Shown here: positions 24,934 through 34,365 of the stretch, piece after piece
Layout: each line of letters begins with the position of its first letter
Numbering within the stretch: position 1 is the first letter of the stretch
Assembly (NCBI GenBank): GCA_021791755.1
Contig: JAJYWA010000006.1
Coordinates: 1-48,033, forward strand
Length of the DNA: 48,033 nucleotides
DNA from: Actinomycetes bacterium
Lineage (GTDB): Bacteria > Actinomycetota > Acidimicrobiia > Acidimicrobiales > JAJZXF01
Direction: 5' to 3'
Notes under the pieces: generated by a model
Seen by the model: only the letters and a program-made list of their open reading frames with translations
Databases searched by the model: none
Told to the model about the DNA's origin: nothing
Made by a program: the position numbers and the translations under genes

Positions 24934-27900
24934 AGCCATTCCGACTATCGGCTTGTTGAGCGGCTTACCGCCCATCGAACCGAAGAATTTCCCATCGCCA
25001 TAGCTGAAGATGCCACCGTCAGATGCCACGAACCAGTACCCCATTCCGTCCGGCGTCGCGGTCATCCCGACTATCGGAGCGTTCAAGCGCCTGCCGCCCA
25101 TCGAGCCGAAGAACGGCGCGTCGAAGGCGAAAACGCCTCCGTCGCCAGCCACCATCCAGTAGCCTCCCGTCGCGGGATCGTTAGCCATCCCGACTATCGG
25201 CTGATTGAGATGCCTGCCGCCCATCGACCCGTGGAACTGGGCGTTTCCGAAGCTGAAGATGCCACCGTCTGAGGCCACGAACCAGTACCCCTTGCCGTCC
25301 GGAGTTGCGGTCATCCCGACTATCGGGGCGTTGAGATGCTTTCCGCCCATCGAGCCGAAGAAGGGAGCACCGAAAGCGAAGATGCCGCCGTCTGATGCCA
25401 CTTCCCAGTACCCGCCGGTCGCCGGGTCGGCGGCCATTCCAACTATCGGGGCGTTGAGATGCTTTCCGCCCATCGAGCCGTGGAACGTGGCGTCGCCGAA
25501 GCTGAAGATGCCACCGTCAGATGCGACGAACCAGTACCCCTTGCCGTCCGACGTCGCGGTCATGCCAACGATCGGCTTGTTGAGCGGCTTACCGCCCATC
25601 GAGCCGTAGAACGGCACACCGAAGCTGAAGATACCGCCGTCGGATGCGACTAGCCAGTAGCCGACCGGGGTAGTGGGCTTCACAGGCAGGAGAGCTGACT
25701 GGTCGGAGGCTATGAGCACATTCGCCGAGGAGTAGCCCAGGAGGTAGCACTCGGTACTGCCCGCAACGCATGTGACAGCGCTTATATTGGCAATCGTGGA
25801 GGGCATCGACTCAGACGCTCCCCAGCTCAAGCCACTATTGGTCGTAACGAACGCCGCAGGGCCTGACGCTCCCGATTGGCTGGCAAGCTGCCCGACCACA
25901 ATGCAGTCGCTCTTCGAGATCGAGTTAGCGACACATGAGATCCCGCTCACCATTTCAAGATTGGACGGAACAGGAACACTGGTCCAACTGCTCCCCCCAT
26001 CCATGGTCTGGATAAGCACGACATTCGCGCTGCTCGCACCCGGAGCAGGGAAGCCTTCCGCCATGCAGTACTCGGCAGTGGAGCACGAGACGCCCTGGAT
26101 CATCTCGATTCCGCTGGGCAGCGTAGGCGCTGTCCAGCTGGATCCCCCGTCAGTGCTGACAAGAAGAGATGGCTCGAGTGGGAAGCTGAGGGTCTTGAAA
26201 CCAATTGCCACACAGACACTCGAAGCAGAACCCGACGTCACGCCACATGAGACTTGCTGCACCAGCGCGGCGGATCCCGAGGGAATCGAGCTAGATGACC
26301 AGCTGCTTCCGCCATTGGTCGTAGGCGAGATCCATGGACTTATCACTGGTTTGTTGTTGACAATGGTGGTTAGCGCCCCTACCACGATGCAGTCTTGCTG
26401 AGTGATGCACGCGACTCCAGAGAGCGACACGCCCTGCGACTGGTTATTGGGGAACGAACCGATTCCAGAGCTCGACCAGGAAACACCGCCGTTTGTCGTG
26501 ACCACGACAGGCGCCGACCCGCCGGTGACCACCGCCATGCAGTCGTTGGCATTGGCGCACGAGGTCGCAGAGAAGCTCTGACTGGACGCAGAGCCACCGA
26601 CTTGCCATGTCGTGCCAGCATCAACTGTACGCAGCGAGTAATCAGCTCCAGTCGAGCTGTACCCGCCAGCGATGCACTCGCTCGCGGAAGGACATGACAA
26701 TGTGTTTAGACCCCACCCCTGCGGCGCCGGCTGGTTCGTCCACGTCGATCCCCCGTTAGACGATCCGTCCAGGGTGAGCGAGACAGATGTGAGGCCTGCC
26801 AGACCACATAACACAGCGCCCGTGGCGCATGACACTGCAGCCGTTGCCTGCATCGCGGCTGGCGACGTCGCGTGCGACCAAGCGCCGGTGCTGGCATTCG
26901 TGTTGTAGATCACGTACACACCCTGAAACCCAGCGCCCGACAACGGAGTGCCTGTCTGGCCAATCCCCACGCAGTCGAACGCTCCCGGAGAAGACACAGA
27001 GCTCACGCAGGAGTCCTGTGTGAGGGAGATCCCACCCGTGGGCGGCGCCTGCGTCTGCCACGTGCCCGTCAAGCTGCCCCCGCTGTAGATGATCAGCGGG
27101 GTGCTGGGGCTCGCATTCGTCGATCCAACAATCCAACAGTCAGTTGCGCTCGCGCATGACACGTCGGAGAGGACCCCGACCCCCGAGGGCAGCGCAACAG
27201 TTGACCAGGTGACGCCAGCAACGCCAAAGAGGCTCGCCGAGGAGGCATAAAGAGCCTGGGTCGGAGAGGCTCCGACGGATGTGCCGCCAAGCGCTACGCA
27301 AGTTCCCGCGCCAGTGCACGAGATGGCTCCGAGAGCTTTGTCGGCACTCGGCGCCGTGTCCGTGGCCCACGTGAACCCGAGATCCGATGTCGTTCCTATA
27401 TACGGAGACTCTCCACCGCTGTTGATCGCAAGGCCGGTCACTGCGCAACCGAGGACGCTGGCACATGAGACCGAGTTGAGGATCGCAACGTTGCCAGGAA
27501 GGTTCTTGTTGCTCGTCCAAGTCGCTCCGCCGTTCGTCGTCTGCGCGAGCACCTCGGGAACTGAGGTAGAGGAGGAGCCCGTAGCCATGCAGATGGTCGC
27601 ACTGGCACACGATACGTCGGTCAGAGAGACCATCCCAGCTGGGGGCGTTCCTCGCTGCCAGGAAGCCCCGCCATTAGTCGTGTAGATGACGACAGGTATG
27701 TTGGCCGCGTAGTTCGCCCCCACCGCAACGCAGTTCGTAGCGCTCCCACACGACATGGACGCCACCCCCGGAATCGCAGCCGCCTTCTGTACGTCCACGC
27801 TCCATGCCGAGCTAGAGCCTGATGCGCGCGCAGTCGTGCCCCGCGCGTTGGCGGGCGGCCTCGACACTGCGTAGGCCGGTGACACTGCGGCGACGCCAGC

Positions 27901-28050
27901 CATGCTTGCGACGACACCCAGCAGCAACGCCATCGCCGGCAGCACCGTACGTCGCCGGCGAATCCGGCCAGCCCGCCGCCCGGCGACCCTCCTCGCCGTT
28001 GCCTCGGAGTGGCGCCCCTTGCTACCTGCCGAAATGAGATCCATGGCCAT
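24925..28050 (-). CDS. Large secreted protein: Cys-paired BNR/Ycf48-like repeats plus six GYWxVASDGG repeats
   Basis: About 1040 aa. An Arg-rich N-region (RRAGRIRRRRTVLP) precedes a hydrophobic core (AMALLLGVVASMAGVAAV) and a likely signal-peptidase site at PAYA. The middle, about 720 residues, has repeats of TTNGGxSW and of a Cys pair such as VSCASATICMATG, as in BNR or Ycf48-like beta-propellers; the paired cysteines suggest disulfides and export. The C-terminus is six 42-residue repeats (GYW.VASDGGIF.FG..F.GSMGGK.LN.PIVGM). Copies alternate between TATPDGK and DPATG linkers, so the true unit may be 84 residues. The protein ends exactly at a repeat boundary. I chose the ATG at 28050, after GGAAAGGGG; ATG 28113 or 28044 are possible. 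The ligand is unknown. Confidence 0.75.
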   Translation of the reverse strand: MAMDLISAGSKGRHSEATARRVAGRRAGRIRRRRTVLPAMALLLGVVASMAGVAAVSPAYAVSRPPANARGTTARASGSSSAWSVDVQKAAAIPGVASMSCGSATNCVAVGANYAANIPVVIYTTNGGASWQRGTPPAGMVSLTDVSCASATICMATGSSSTSVPEVLAQTTNGGATWTSNKNLPGNVAILNSVSCASVLGCAVTGLAINSGGESPYIGTTSDLGFTWATDTAPSADKALGAISCTGAGTCVALGGTSVGASPTQALYASSASLFGVAGVTWSTVALPSGVGVLSDVSCASATDCWIVGSTNASPSTPLIIYSGGSLTGTWQTQAPPTGGISLTQDSCVSSVSSPGAFDCVGIGQTGTPLSGAGFQGVYVIYNTNASTGAWSHATSPAAMQATAAVSCATGAVLCGLAGLTSVSLTLDGSSNGGSTWTNQPAPQGWGLNTLSCPSASECIAGGYSSTGADYSLRTVDAGTTWQVGGSASSQSFSATSCANANDCMAVVTGGSAPVVVTTNGGVSWSSSGIGSFPNNQSQGVSLSGVACITQQDCIVVGALTTIVNNKPVISPWISPTTNGGSSWSSSSIPSGSAALVQQVSCGVTSGSASSVCVAIGFKTLSFPLEPSLLVSTDGGSSWTAPTLPSGIEMIQGVSCSTAEYCMAEGFPAPGASSANVVLIQTMDGGSSWTSVPVPSNLEMVSGISCVANSISKSDCIVVGQLASQSGASGPAAFVTTNSGLSWGASESMPSTIANISAVTCVAGSTECYLLGYSSANVLIASDQSALLPVKPTTPVGYWLVASDGGIFSFGVPFYGSMGGKPLNKPIVGMTATSDGKGYWFVASDGGIFSFGDATFHGSMGGKHLNAPIVGMAADPATGGYWEVASDGGIFAFGAPFFGSMGGKHLNAPIVGMTATPDGKGYWFVASDGGIFSFGNAQFHGSMGGRHLNQPIVGMANDPATGGYWMVAGDGGVFAFDAPFFGSMGGRRLNAPIVGMTATPDGMGYWFVASDGGIFSYGDGKFFGSMGGKPLNKPIVGMAAG

Positions 28051-28295
28051 CTGCCCCGTCCCCTTTCCGTTTCTGCCCAATAGTCCTAGATTGCTTACCT
28101 TACGCTCGCTCATGCCCGCACGTCTTGCAGGCAGGCCGGTGCGCTCGATCCCCGACACCGGCCACAAAACAGACCTGCCCTGTCAACGTCCGCGCTGTGA
28201 GCATGATATCAGCCGCCGTTGCGAGCGCAAGTGCAGGGCCGCCGAACGCCGAGGAACGCCGAGCAAGAATGGGCGGCGCTGTCAAGAGAGCCGCG

Positions 28296-30221
28296 TCAGC
28301 GAGGACTTCCGACCTCGACGTCGGTGAGAAGGTCGGCAAATGCAACATCCGTGGTGCGATGGCGCTCCTGGATGGCGCCTCGCAGGCGGGCTATCGCGTC
28401 GCCGCGGTCCGCGCCGCGCACTTCGCCACCTTCGCGGAGGCGAACCGCGAGGGTCCCCCCGGCGACCTCGCGGTCGCCGAGCACGAGCATGTACGGAACA
28501 CGTTGAAGGCGGGCTTCGCGAACCCGCGCTCCGAGAGATCCAGCTGAAGCATCGACGACCCGCGCGAGTATCGACGCTTCACCCAACTCCTCCATGATGT
28601 CGCGAGCCAAGGGCTCGTGCTCTGCTCTGACCGGCAGGAGCGCGACCTGGCACGGCGAAAGCCACGGGGGCAGGGCGCCTGCAGTGTGCTCCAGAAGCAC
28701 TGCCATGAAACGCTCCAACGAGCCATAGATCGCTCGGTGCACCACGACCGGGGTCTCTCGCGTCCCGTCAGCTTTCACGTACGTACAGCCAAAGCGCCGG
28801 GGAAGCTGGAAATCGAGCTGAACAGTTCCCATCTGCCATTCCCTGTCCAGCGCGTCGCGCATGATGATGTCGATCTTCGGCCCGTAGAAGGCTCCGTCAC
28901 CTTCTGCGATCGTGTAGCGATCCGGCCCGATGCTCCCATCGAGGATCTCACGTAGGGCGCCTTCCGCATGATCCCACGTCGCGACATCTCCAAGGAACGA
29001 CGTAGGCCGCGTGCCCATTCGCAGTCGATGCTCCATGCCAAACGTGCCGTAGAAAAGGTTGACTATCTCGAATATCCGGCCCAGCTCGGGGCCGATCTCA
29101 TCCTCTGCGACGAAGATGTGGGCATCGTCCTGACGGAAGCTCTGGACTCGCAAGAGGCCCTGAAGGGTCCCCGAGCGCTCGTGGCGGTGCAGCACGTCCA
29201 GATCCGAGAGCCGCAACGGCAGATCCCGGTAGCTCCACGTACGCCTGTTGAACACGATCATCGCGTTGGGGCAGTTCATAGGCTTGACCCCGTAGGTACG
29301 ATGCTCATCGATCGGGATCTGGAACATGTTGTCGACGTAGTGCTCCCAGTGACCAGAGGTCTCCCAGAGTGACTTCTCGTTCACTAGCGGGGTTGATATC
29401 TCCCGGTAGCCCCTCTTCGCGTGCTCGGTGCGCGAGAACTCGAGCAGGCGGCTCAGGACGTGCCAGCCGTCGGGCAACCAGTAGGGCATCCCAGGAGCGC
29501 TCTGATCGAACATGAACAGATCCAGCTCCCGGCCCAGCTTGCGGTGGTCACGGCGCTCGGCCTCGGAGCGCTGCCATAGGAAATGATCCAGCTGCTCACG
29601 GCTCTCCCATGCGGTGCCGTAAATCCTCTGGAGCATCGGCCGCTTCTCGTCTCCTCGCCAGTAGGCGCCGGCCGCGCTCAACACCTTCACCGCGTCCGGG
29701 GAGATGTCTCCGGTATTGTCCACATGCGGCCCCGCGCACAGGTCCACGAAACCGTTGTGGGTATAGGTGCTGAGCACCGGGGCGTCCCCTTCGAGAAGAG
29801 CTCCGTTGTCATCAAGGTGACCGGACAGGATGCCGTCGAGCACCTCCTGCTTGAAGGGCTCGTCTGCAAATATCTCCCGCGCCGTGGCTGCATCGACCTC
29901 GGCGCGCACGAGTTGATGGCCCTCGGCGATGATCTGCTTGACTCGCTCCTCGATCCATTCGAGGTCCTCTGGCACGACCGACCGCGGAAGCTCGAAGTCG
30001 TAGTAGAAGCCGGTCTCGGTCGGGGGTCCGGTCGCAATGTGCACCGGACCGTCCGACCCGAAGCGTTCCCTCGTCGCTTGAGCCATAACGTGCGCACAAC
30101 TGTGGCGGATCCGCCTCAGCCTGAGCTCCCGGTCCTCTGGAAGATCATCCCTGGAATGCCCCGGCGCGGAATGCCCCGGCGCGGAATGCCCTTGCGAACC
30201 CGCTGACGACGAGCTCGTCAT
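28296..30221 (-). CDS. thrS: Threonyl-tRNA synthetase, lacking the TGS domain
   Basis: 641 aa. The N-terminal editing domain (HSCAHVMAQA, TGFYYDFELP, SGHLDDNG) starts right after a 30-residue low-complexity leader, so the usual N-terminal TGS domain is missing. The class II core has motif 1 (GYREISTPLV), the zinc-site Cys in MNCPNAMIVF, motif 2 (HRHERSGTLQGLLRVQSF) and motif 3 (HRAIYGSLERFMAVLLEH). The C-terminal anticodon-binding domain is complete (VALLPVRAEHEPLA to the end). The ATG overlaps the stop of the acyl-CoA ligase gene as ATGA, so thrS is the last gene of a lipid-catabolic operon. The leader contains a 15-bp tandem repeat (GHSAP units). Confidence 0.96.
   Translation of the reverse strand: MTSSSSAGSQGHSAPGHSAPGHSRDDLPEDRELRLRRIRHSCAHVMAQATRERFGSDGPVHIATGPPTETGFYYDFELPRSVVPEDLEWIEERVKQIIAEGHQLVRAEVDAATAREIFADEPFKQEVLDGILSGHLDDNGALLEGDAPVLSTYTHNGFVDLCAGPHVDNTGDISPDAVKVLSAAGAYWRGDEKRPMLQRIYGTAWESREQLDHFLWQRSEAERRDHRKLGRELDLFMFDQSAPGMPYWLPDGWHVLSRLLEFSRTEHAKRGYREISTPLVNEKSLWETSGHWEHYVDNMFQIPIDEHRTYGVKPMNCPNAMIVFNRRTWSYRDLPLRLSDLDVLHRHERSGTLQGLLRVQSFRQDDAHIFVAEDEIGPELGRIFEIVNLFYGTFGMEHRLRMGTRPTSFLGDVATWDHAEGALREILDGSIGPDRYTIAEGDGAFYGPKIDIIMRDALDREWQMGTVQLDFQLPRRFGCTYVKADGTRETPVVVHRAIYGSLERFMAVLLEHTAGALPPWLSPCQVALLPVRAEHEPLARDIMEELGEASILARVVDASAGSLGARVREARLQRVPYMLVLGDREVAGGTLAVRLREGGEVRGADRGDAIARLRGAIQERHRTTDVAFADLLTDVEVGSPR
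30153..30191 (-). repeat. 15-bp tandem repeat (2.6 copies) in the thrS leader
   Basis: Plus-strand unit GGAATGCCCCGGCGC at 30153-30167 and 30168-30182, then a 9-bp part. It encodes GHSAPGHSAPGHS before the editing domain. Confidence 0.95.
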
Positions 30222-31942
30222 CCCGAGCTCCGAAGCTGGTCACGCAGCACGAACTTCTTCACCTTTCCTGAGGGCGTCCGCGGGAGATCTTCGACCAGGC
30301 GGATCTCCTCCGGCCACTTCTGGCGTGCGAGACCAGCGCTTGCAAGGTGATCGCGCATGGTCTCCATGTTCACCGGCCGAGCGCCCTGCTTCATGCGGAC
30401 GAACGCGCAACCATGCTCGCCAAGACGCTCGTCTGGCGCTGCGACCACCGCGACCTCTGCAACGCCGTCCATGTGCGAAAGCAGCCCCTCTACCTCGGCA
30501 GCGCTCACGTTCTCTCCACCCCGAATGATGATGTCCTTCTTCCTGTCGGTGATGATCAGATATCCGTCACGGTCCAGCATGCCAATGTCCCCCGTCGCGT
30601 ACCAGCCGTCGCTGTCGATTGCGTCGTCGCTGAGCCGCGGGTCCGTGTATCCGAGGAAGCGATCAGGGCCGCGGCTCGAGATCTCGCCCTCGTCTCCTGG
30701 TGGCACATCCTCGCCGCCAGCTCCGATGATACGCATCTCTATGCCCTCGAGGGGCTTGCCATCGGTGTAGAGGCGCTTCGACGCCAGCTCGTCGTGGGCG
30801 CAACCAGTCGTGGAAGGATGCTCGGTAGATCCATAGGAGCGGACTATGGAGATCCCGAGGCGCTCGGCGCGTTCGGTTACCGAGGTCGGAACCGTGGAGC
30901 CGCCCAGGCCGATCTTCGCCATGAGCCTCAGGTGCTCCGGCTTGAGATCCGGCGAGTCGAGCAGGCTGGTGAGAAAATAAGTCGAGCCGGCGCCAGCCGC
31001 GATATCGGCATCGAGCATTGCCGACAGCACCGCCCGCGGCTCCCAGACATCTATCAGGTGGATCGGATGTCCGCGATAAACCGGTATTAGAAGTCCCGAC
31101 AGCATACCGATCCCATGCCCCACCGGCGCTCCGGTTATATGAGGGCGATCACGTGCCGCTTGAAGCCCGGCAAGCTGGCGCACCTCGAAACCTAGGCTCC
31201 TGTGAGTGTGGATTACCCCTTTGGGATCGCTCGTCGTACCGGAGGTATATGCCACGAGAGCCGGCGAGCTCGGATCCACACCTGCGGGCGCCTCGATCTC
31301 CTCGCCATCCAAGAGGTCGGCGAACCCGACCGCGCTGGCGGGCCATCCATCATCGTGACCCCGCATGCTCGGCGCCGAAACAGGCGAGTCCCCGGCGGTG
31401 AGCGATCGCCCGCCGGATCGCTCGGCCACGACCACCAGGGTCTCGAGATCGTCCAGCGAGTCGAGAAGCGGAATCAAGTCGGCAAGCAGCTCATGGCGGC
31501 CGAAGCGCTCCGCGGTGACGAAGAGCCGCGCCTTGCTCTGGCGCAGTATGAAGCCGACCTCCTTGGGCCCGTAGAAGTGCACTATGGGCACTAGAACCAC
31601 ACCCAGCATGCTCAAGCCATAGAACGTGATGGCAGCCTCGACCCAGTTGGGAAGCTGGAAGGCAACCACGTCGCCCGGGCCGATACCCATTCGCTCCAGG
31701 CTCCTCGCAAGCCTGCGGGCCATCGATCGGACATCGCCCACCGTTGCATGGAACGGCCTCGTCTTGGACCATATCCGAAAGTCGTTCCCTGCATGGGAGC
31801 GGAGCTGGCCGTCCAGCAACGCTCCCAGGGACTGATCGTTCCACCAACCCATCTCGACGTAGCGCCTGCCGAGGTCGCCGGGCGCCGGTCGCATCCCCCA
31901 GCCACGCGGCGGGCTGATATCCAAAGCAGAGGCGCCAGTCAC
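30218..31942 (-). CDS. Acyl-CoA synthetase (AMP-forming, FadD-like)
   Basis: A 574-aa ANL-superfamily ligase that activates a carboxylic acid as acyl-AMP and then acyl-CoA. Motifs in order: P-loop-like YTSGTTSDPKGVIHTH, the adenylation segment SYGSTEHPSTTG, DGWYATGDIGMLD, the hinge TDRKKDIIIRGGENV, and the catalytic Lys in TPSGKVKKF. It most resembles FadD or cyclohexanecarboxylate-type ligases. I cannot tell the chain or ring substrate. The GTG start overlaps the upstream dehydrogenase stop as GTGA, and the stop overlaps thrS. Confidence 0.88.
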   Translation of the reverse strand: MTGASALDISPPRGWGMRPAPGDLGRRYVEMGWWNDQSLGALLDGQLRSHAGNDFRIWSKTRPFHATVGDVRSMARRLARSLERMGIGPGDVVAFQLPNWVEAAITFYGLSMLGVVLVPIVHFYGPKEVGFILRQSKARLFVTAERFGRHELLADLIPLLDSLDDLETLVVVAERSGGRSLTAGDSPVSAPSMRGHDDGWPASAVGFADLLDGEEIEAPAGVDPSSPALVAYTSGTTSDPKGVIHTHRSLGFEVRQLAGLQAARDRPHITGAPVGHGIGMLSGLLIPVYRGHPIHLIDVWEPRAVLSAMLDADIAAGAGSTYFLTSLLDSPDLKPEHLRLMAKIGLGGSTVPTSVTERAERLGISIVRSYGSTEHPSTTGCAHDELASKRLYTDGKPLEGIEMRIIGAGGEDVPPGDEGEISSRGPDRFLGYTDPRLSDDAIDSDGWYATGDIGMLDRDGYLIITDRKKDIIIRGGENVSAAEVEGLLSHMDGVAEVAVVAAPDERLGEHGCAFVRMKQGARPVNMETMRDHLASAGLARQKWPEEIRLVEDLPRTPSGKVKKFVLRDQLRSSG

Positions 31943-33033
31943 TCGGGGTCGATTATCATGCTGGCCAGCCTCTTGCGCAGATGGCTCTGGCCGCCAAGCA
32001 GCAGATCGTCCTGCTTAGCCCGCTTGTACAAGAAGTGCGCATCGCAGTTCCAGGTAAAGCCCACACCGCCATGCACCTGGATAGCGTCACCGGTGACCTT
32101 GACCGCTGCAGAGCCGGCATAGCTCTTGCACATCGCAGCAGCCCGACTACGGTCTGGGTGCCCGGCGTCAGCCGCCCACGCACCGTAGTGCATCGCGACC
32201 CTTGCCATCTCGATCGCGTGCAGCATGTCCACAGTCTTGTGCTTGATCGCCTGGAAGGTAGCGATCGGGCGACCGAACTGTACCCGCATCTTCGCGTACT
32301 CCACCGCCAGGTCGAACGCCTGCTCGCTTGCTCCGACGAGCTCAGCGCCTATCGCGACCGCAATGTCGTCGCAGATCAGCCGCCATAGAGCAGTCTGGTC
32401 GCCCTGCGGCCCGATCGGAACTACCGGCTCATCTACGAGCTCGATACGGGTCGCCCTGCGAGTGGGATCCATGGTAGGGACCGGATCCCCCACCGGGCCA
32501 TCGAGAAGAAAAGACCTGGCGCCCTCCTCGGTCCTCGCGACGATGATCACCCAGTCGGCTGCTCGACCGCCCAGTACGAGCGGCTTCAACCCATTTGCAA
32601 CCCATCCTGACCCCTTGCGCCGGGCACGCGTCCTGAAGGTGTCCACCGGGTGACCGTAGCCGTTCTCCTCCAGGGCGATGGCGCCCTTGGCCGAACCGCT
32701 GGCGAGAGATCGCAGCAGATCAGCCTGTCCTAGATGTTTCGCGGCAAGGGTCGCCATCACTGCTGACGACAGGTACGGCCCAGGCAGCGGCAGGCGCCCC
32801 ATCTCCTCTAAGACGACGCATGCCTCGATGATGCCCAAGCCGAGCCCACCGAGCTCCGCGGGCGCCAGCACACCCGTCCAGCCCAGCCGTACCATCTCGT
32901 CCCAGAGCTCAGGGGTGTAGCCGGCATCGTCGTCTGCCATAGCTCGCACGTAGTCGCCGTTGACGCGATCAGCGAGAAAGCCCTTGACGGCTTCCCGCAG
33001 CGCATCCTGCTCAGCAGTGAACGTGAAGTCCAT
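31939..33033 (-). CDS. Acyl-CoA dehydrogenase, FadE28/ChsE1-like small type
   Basis: A 364-aa flavoprotein-like acyl-CoA dehydrogenase. It opens MDFTFTAEQDALREAVKGFL, has GWTGVLAPAELGGLGL, AIALEENGYG and the C-terminal QVHGGVGFTWNCDAHFLYKRAK. In many relatives the last segment reads GFTWExDxH; here the Glu is Asn, which could matter if that residue helps catalysis. Sequences of this type often work as the non-identical partner in an alpha-beta heterotetramer with a FadE29/ChsE2-like subunit, which is encoded divergently 100 bp away. It heads the operon with the ligase and thrS. Confidence 0.82.
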   Translation of the reverse strand: MDFTFTAEQDALREAVKGFLADRVNGDYVRAMADDDAGYTPELWDEMVRLGWTGVLAPAELGGLGLGIIEACVVLEEMGRLPLPGPYLSSAVMATLAAKHLGQADLLRSLASGSAKGAIALEENGYGHPVDTFRTRARRKGSGWVANGLKPLVLGGRAADWVIIVARTEEGARSFLLDGPVGDPVPTMDPTRRATRIELVDEPVVPIGPQGDQTALWRLICDDIAVAIGAELVGASEQAFDLAVEYAKMRVQFGRPIATFQAIKHKTVDMLHAIEMARVAMHYGAWAADAGHPDRSRAAAMCKSYAGSAAVKVTGDAIQVHGGVGFTWNCDAHFLYKRAKQDDLLLGGQSHLRKRLASMIIDPE

Positions 33034-33133
33034 TGCCGGCTATTGTCCCCCGTTTGACGCCGCCGCGCCAGTAGCAACCCTGCCAGGCTGCTAGCGGCTC
33101 GCATCCGCAACCTGCCGGCACTAGGTTACGGTC
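33034..33133. promoter_or_regulatory. Divergent promoter region of the two acyl-CoA dehydrogenases
   Basis: 100 bp between the two starts. On plus, TAGGTT (33122-33127) ends 6 nt before the GTG of the large dehydrogenase. On minus, a weaker box (GACAAT) ends 8 nt before the ATG of the small one. The shared region suggests co-regulation of a heteromeric enzyme. I see no obvious TetR- or KstR-like palindrome. Confidence 0.45.
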
Positions 33134-34339
33134 GTGGACTTTTCATTGGCTCCTGAAGACGAGGCGTTCCGTAGCGAGCTCAGGGACTGGCTCGACAGCG
33201 CGCTCCCAAAGTTCTTCGAGCAAGCAGGTGAGGACGAAGACCTGCGCATGGCTGCCGGTAGGTCGCAGGAGCGCAGGCGTCTCTGGCAGCGCATCCTCAA
33301 CTCCGGAGGCTGGGCAGCGATCCACTGGCCAAAGGAGTGGGGTGGTCGTGACGCTACCCCTACACAGCGCCTCATCTACTCCGAAGAGATGGCGCGCAGG
33401 AGAACGCCGGGCATGTTCAACGCGAACGGGATCTGGCAGATCGGACCGATGATCATCCGATGGGGAACGGACGAGCAGAAGCAGCGCTGGCTCCCGGGGA
33501 TCATCAACGCGGACGACCACTGGTGCCAGGGGTTCTCGGAGCCCGACGCTGGAAATGACCTGGCAAACCTGCGCACTACAGCGATACGCGACGGCGACCA
33601 CTACGTAGTCAACGGACAGAAGATCTGGATCTCGACGGCACACCTCGCCAAGTGGGGACTTTTCCTGCTGCGTACCGATCCGACGGCGATTGAGCGCGGA
33701 GCCAAGCACGAGGGCATCACCACCTTCATCGTGGACCTGGAGTCCGAAGGCATCGAGTGCCGGCCGATCCGAGACATCGCCGATGAGGCCATGTTCAACG
33801 AGGTCTTCTTCACCGATGTGCACGTACCCGTCGCGAACCGGCTCGGGGAGGAGGGCGGTGGTTGGATCGTAGCCATGGGCACGCTCGGCCACGAGCGGGT
33901 GGGCATGGCCGGGCAGGCGGTCATCCTCGCTGAGGCTCTAAGAGCGATGAGCGCGATGGCGAAGTCAGTGAACCCGGGCGCGCTCGAGGATCCAGAGATC
34001 CAGGAGCGCATCGCCCGAGCCTGGACCGAGATCGAGCTGACCAAGCTCCTCAGCTACAGAGCCTTCAGCAAGGTGCTCAAAGGTGAGAAGAACTGGCCGG
34101 AGGTGCCATTTGCAAAGCTCCAGTGGTCATATCTCTCGCAGTCCCTCGCGGAGCTCGCGGTCGACATGCTCGGGGTTCACGGAGCGCTAGCCCGGGGCGG
34201 TCCCGACTCCGTCGATCGCGGCAAGTGGGTACGTCTCTACTCCTTCCAGCGCTACTCGACGATCGCAGGCGGCTCCACCGAGGTGCAGAAGAACATCATC
34301 GCCGACCGGGCAATCCAGCTGCCCGGCAAGGTATCCTGA
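33134..34339 (+). CDS. Acyl-CoA dehydrogenase, FadE29/ChsE2-like large type
   Basis: 401 aa. MDFSLAPEDEAFRSELRDWL, HWPKEWGGRDATP, QGFSEPDAGNDLANLRTTA (FAD-binding and substrate loop), NGQKIWISTAH, and the C-terminal STIAGGSTEVQKNIIADR are typical of the FadE29 group. These use FAD to desaturate acyl-CoAs with bulky or branched groups. Together with the divergent small dehydrogenase, the ligase and the downstream thiolase-like protein, it suggests side-chain or ring-acid catabolism. The substrate is not determined. Confidence 0.85.
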   Translation: MDFSLAPEDEAFRSELRDWLDSALPKFFEQAGEDEDLRMAAGRSQERRRLWQRILNSGGWAAIHWPKEWGGRDATPTQRLIYSEEMARRRTPGMFNANGIWQIGPMIIRWGTDEQKQRWLPGIINADDHWCQGFSEPDAGNDLANLRTTAIRDGDHYVVNGQKIWISTAHLAKWGLFLLRTDPTAIERGAKHEGITTFIVDLESEGIECRPIRDIADEAMFNEVFFTDVHVPVANRLGEEGGGWIVAMGTLGHERVGMAGQAVILAEALRAMSAMAKSVNPGALEDPEIQERIARAWTEIELTKLLSYRAFSKVLKGEKNWPEVPFAKLQWSYLSQSLAELAVDMLGVHGALARGGPDSVDRGKWVRLYSFQRYSTIAGGSTEVQKNIIADRAIQLPGKVS

Positions 34340-34365
34340 GTTCTCGGCCAGGCCGCGCCTCAGCA

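Noticed and set aside
24925-25680. CRISPR array suggested by regular 126-bp repeats
   Set aside because: The repeats are coding, continuous in frame and without unique spacers; they encode GYW protein repeats.
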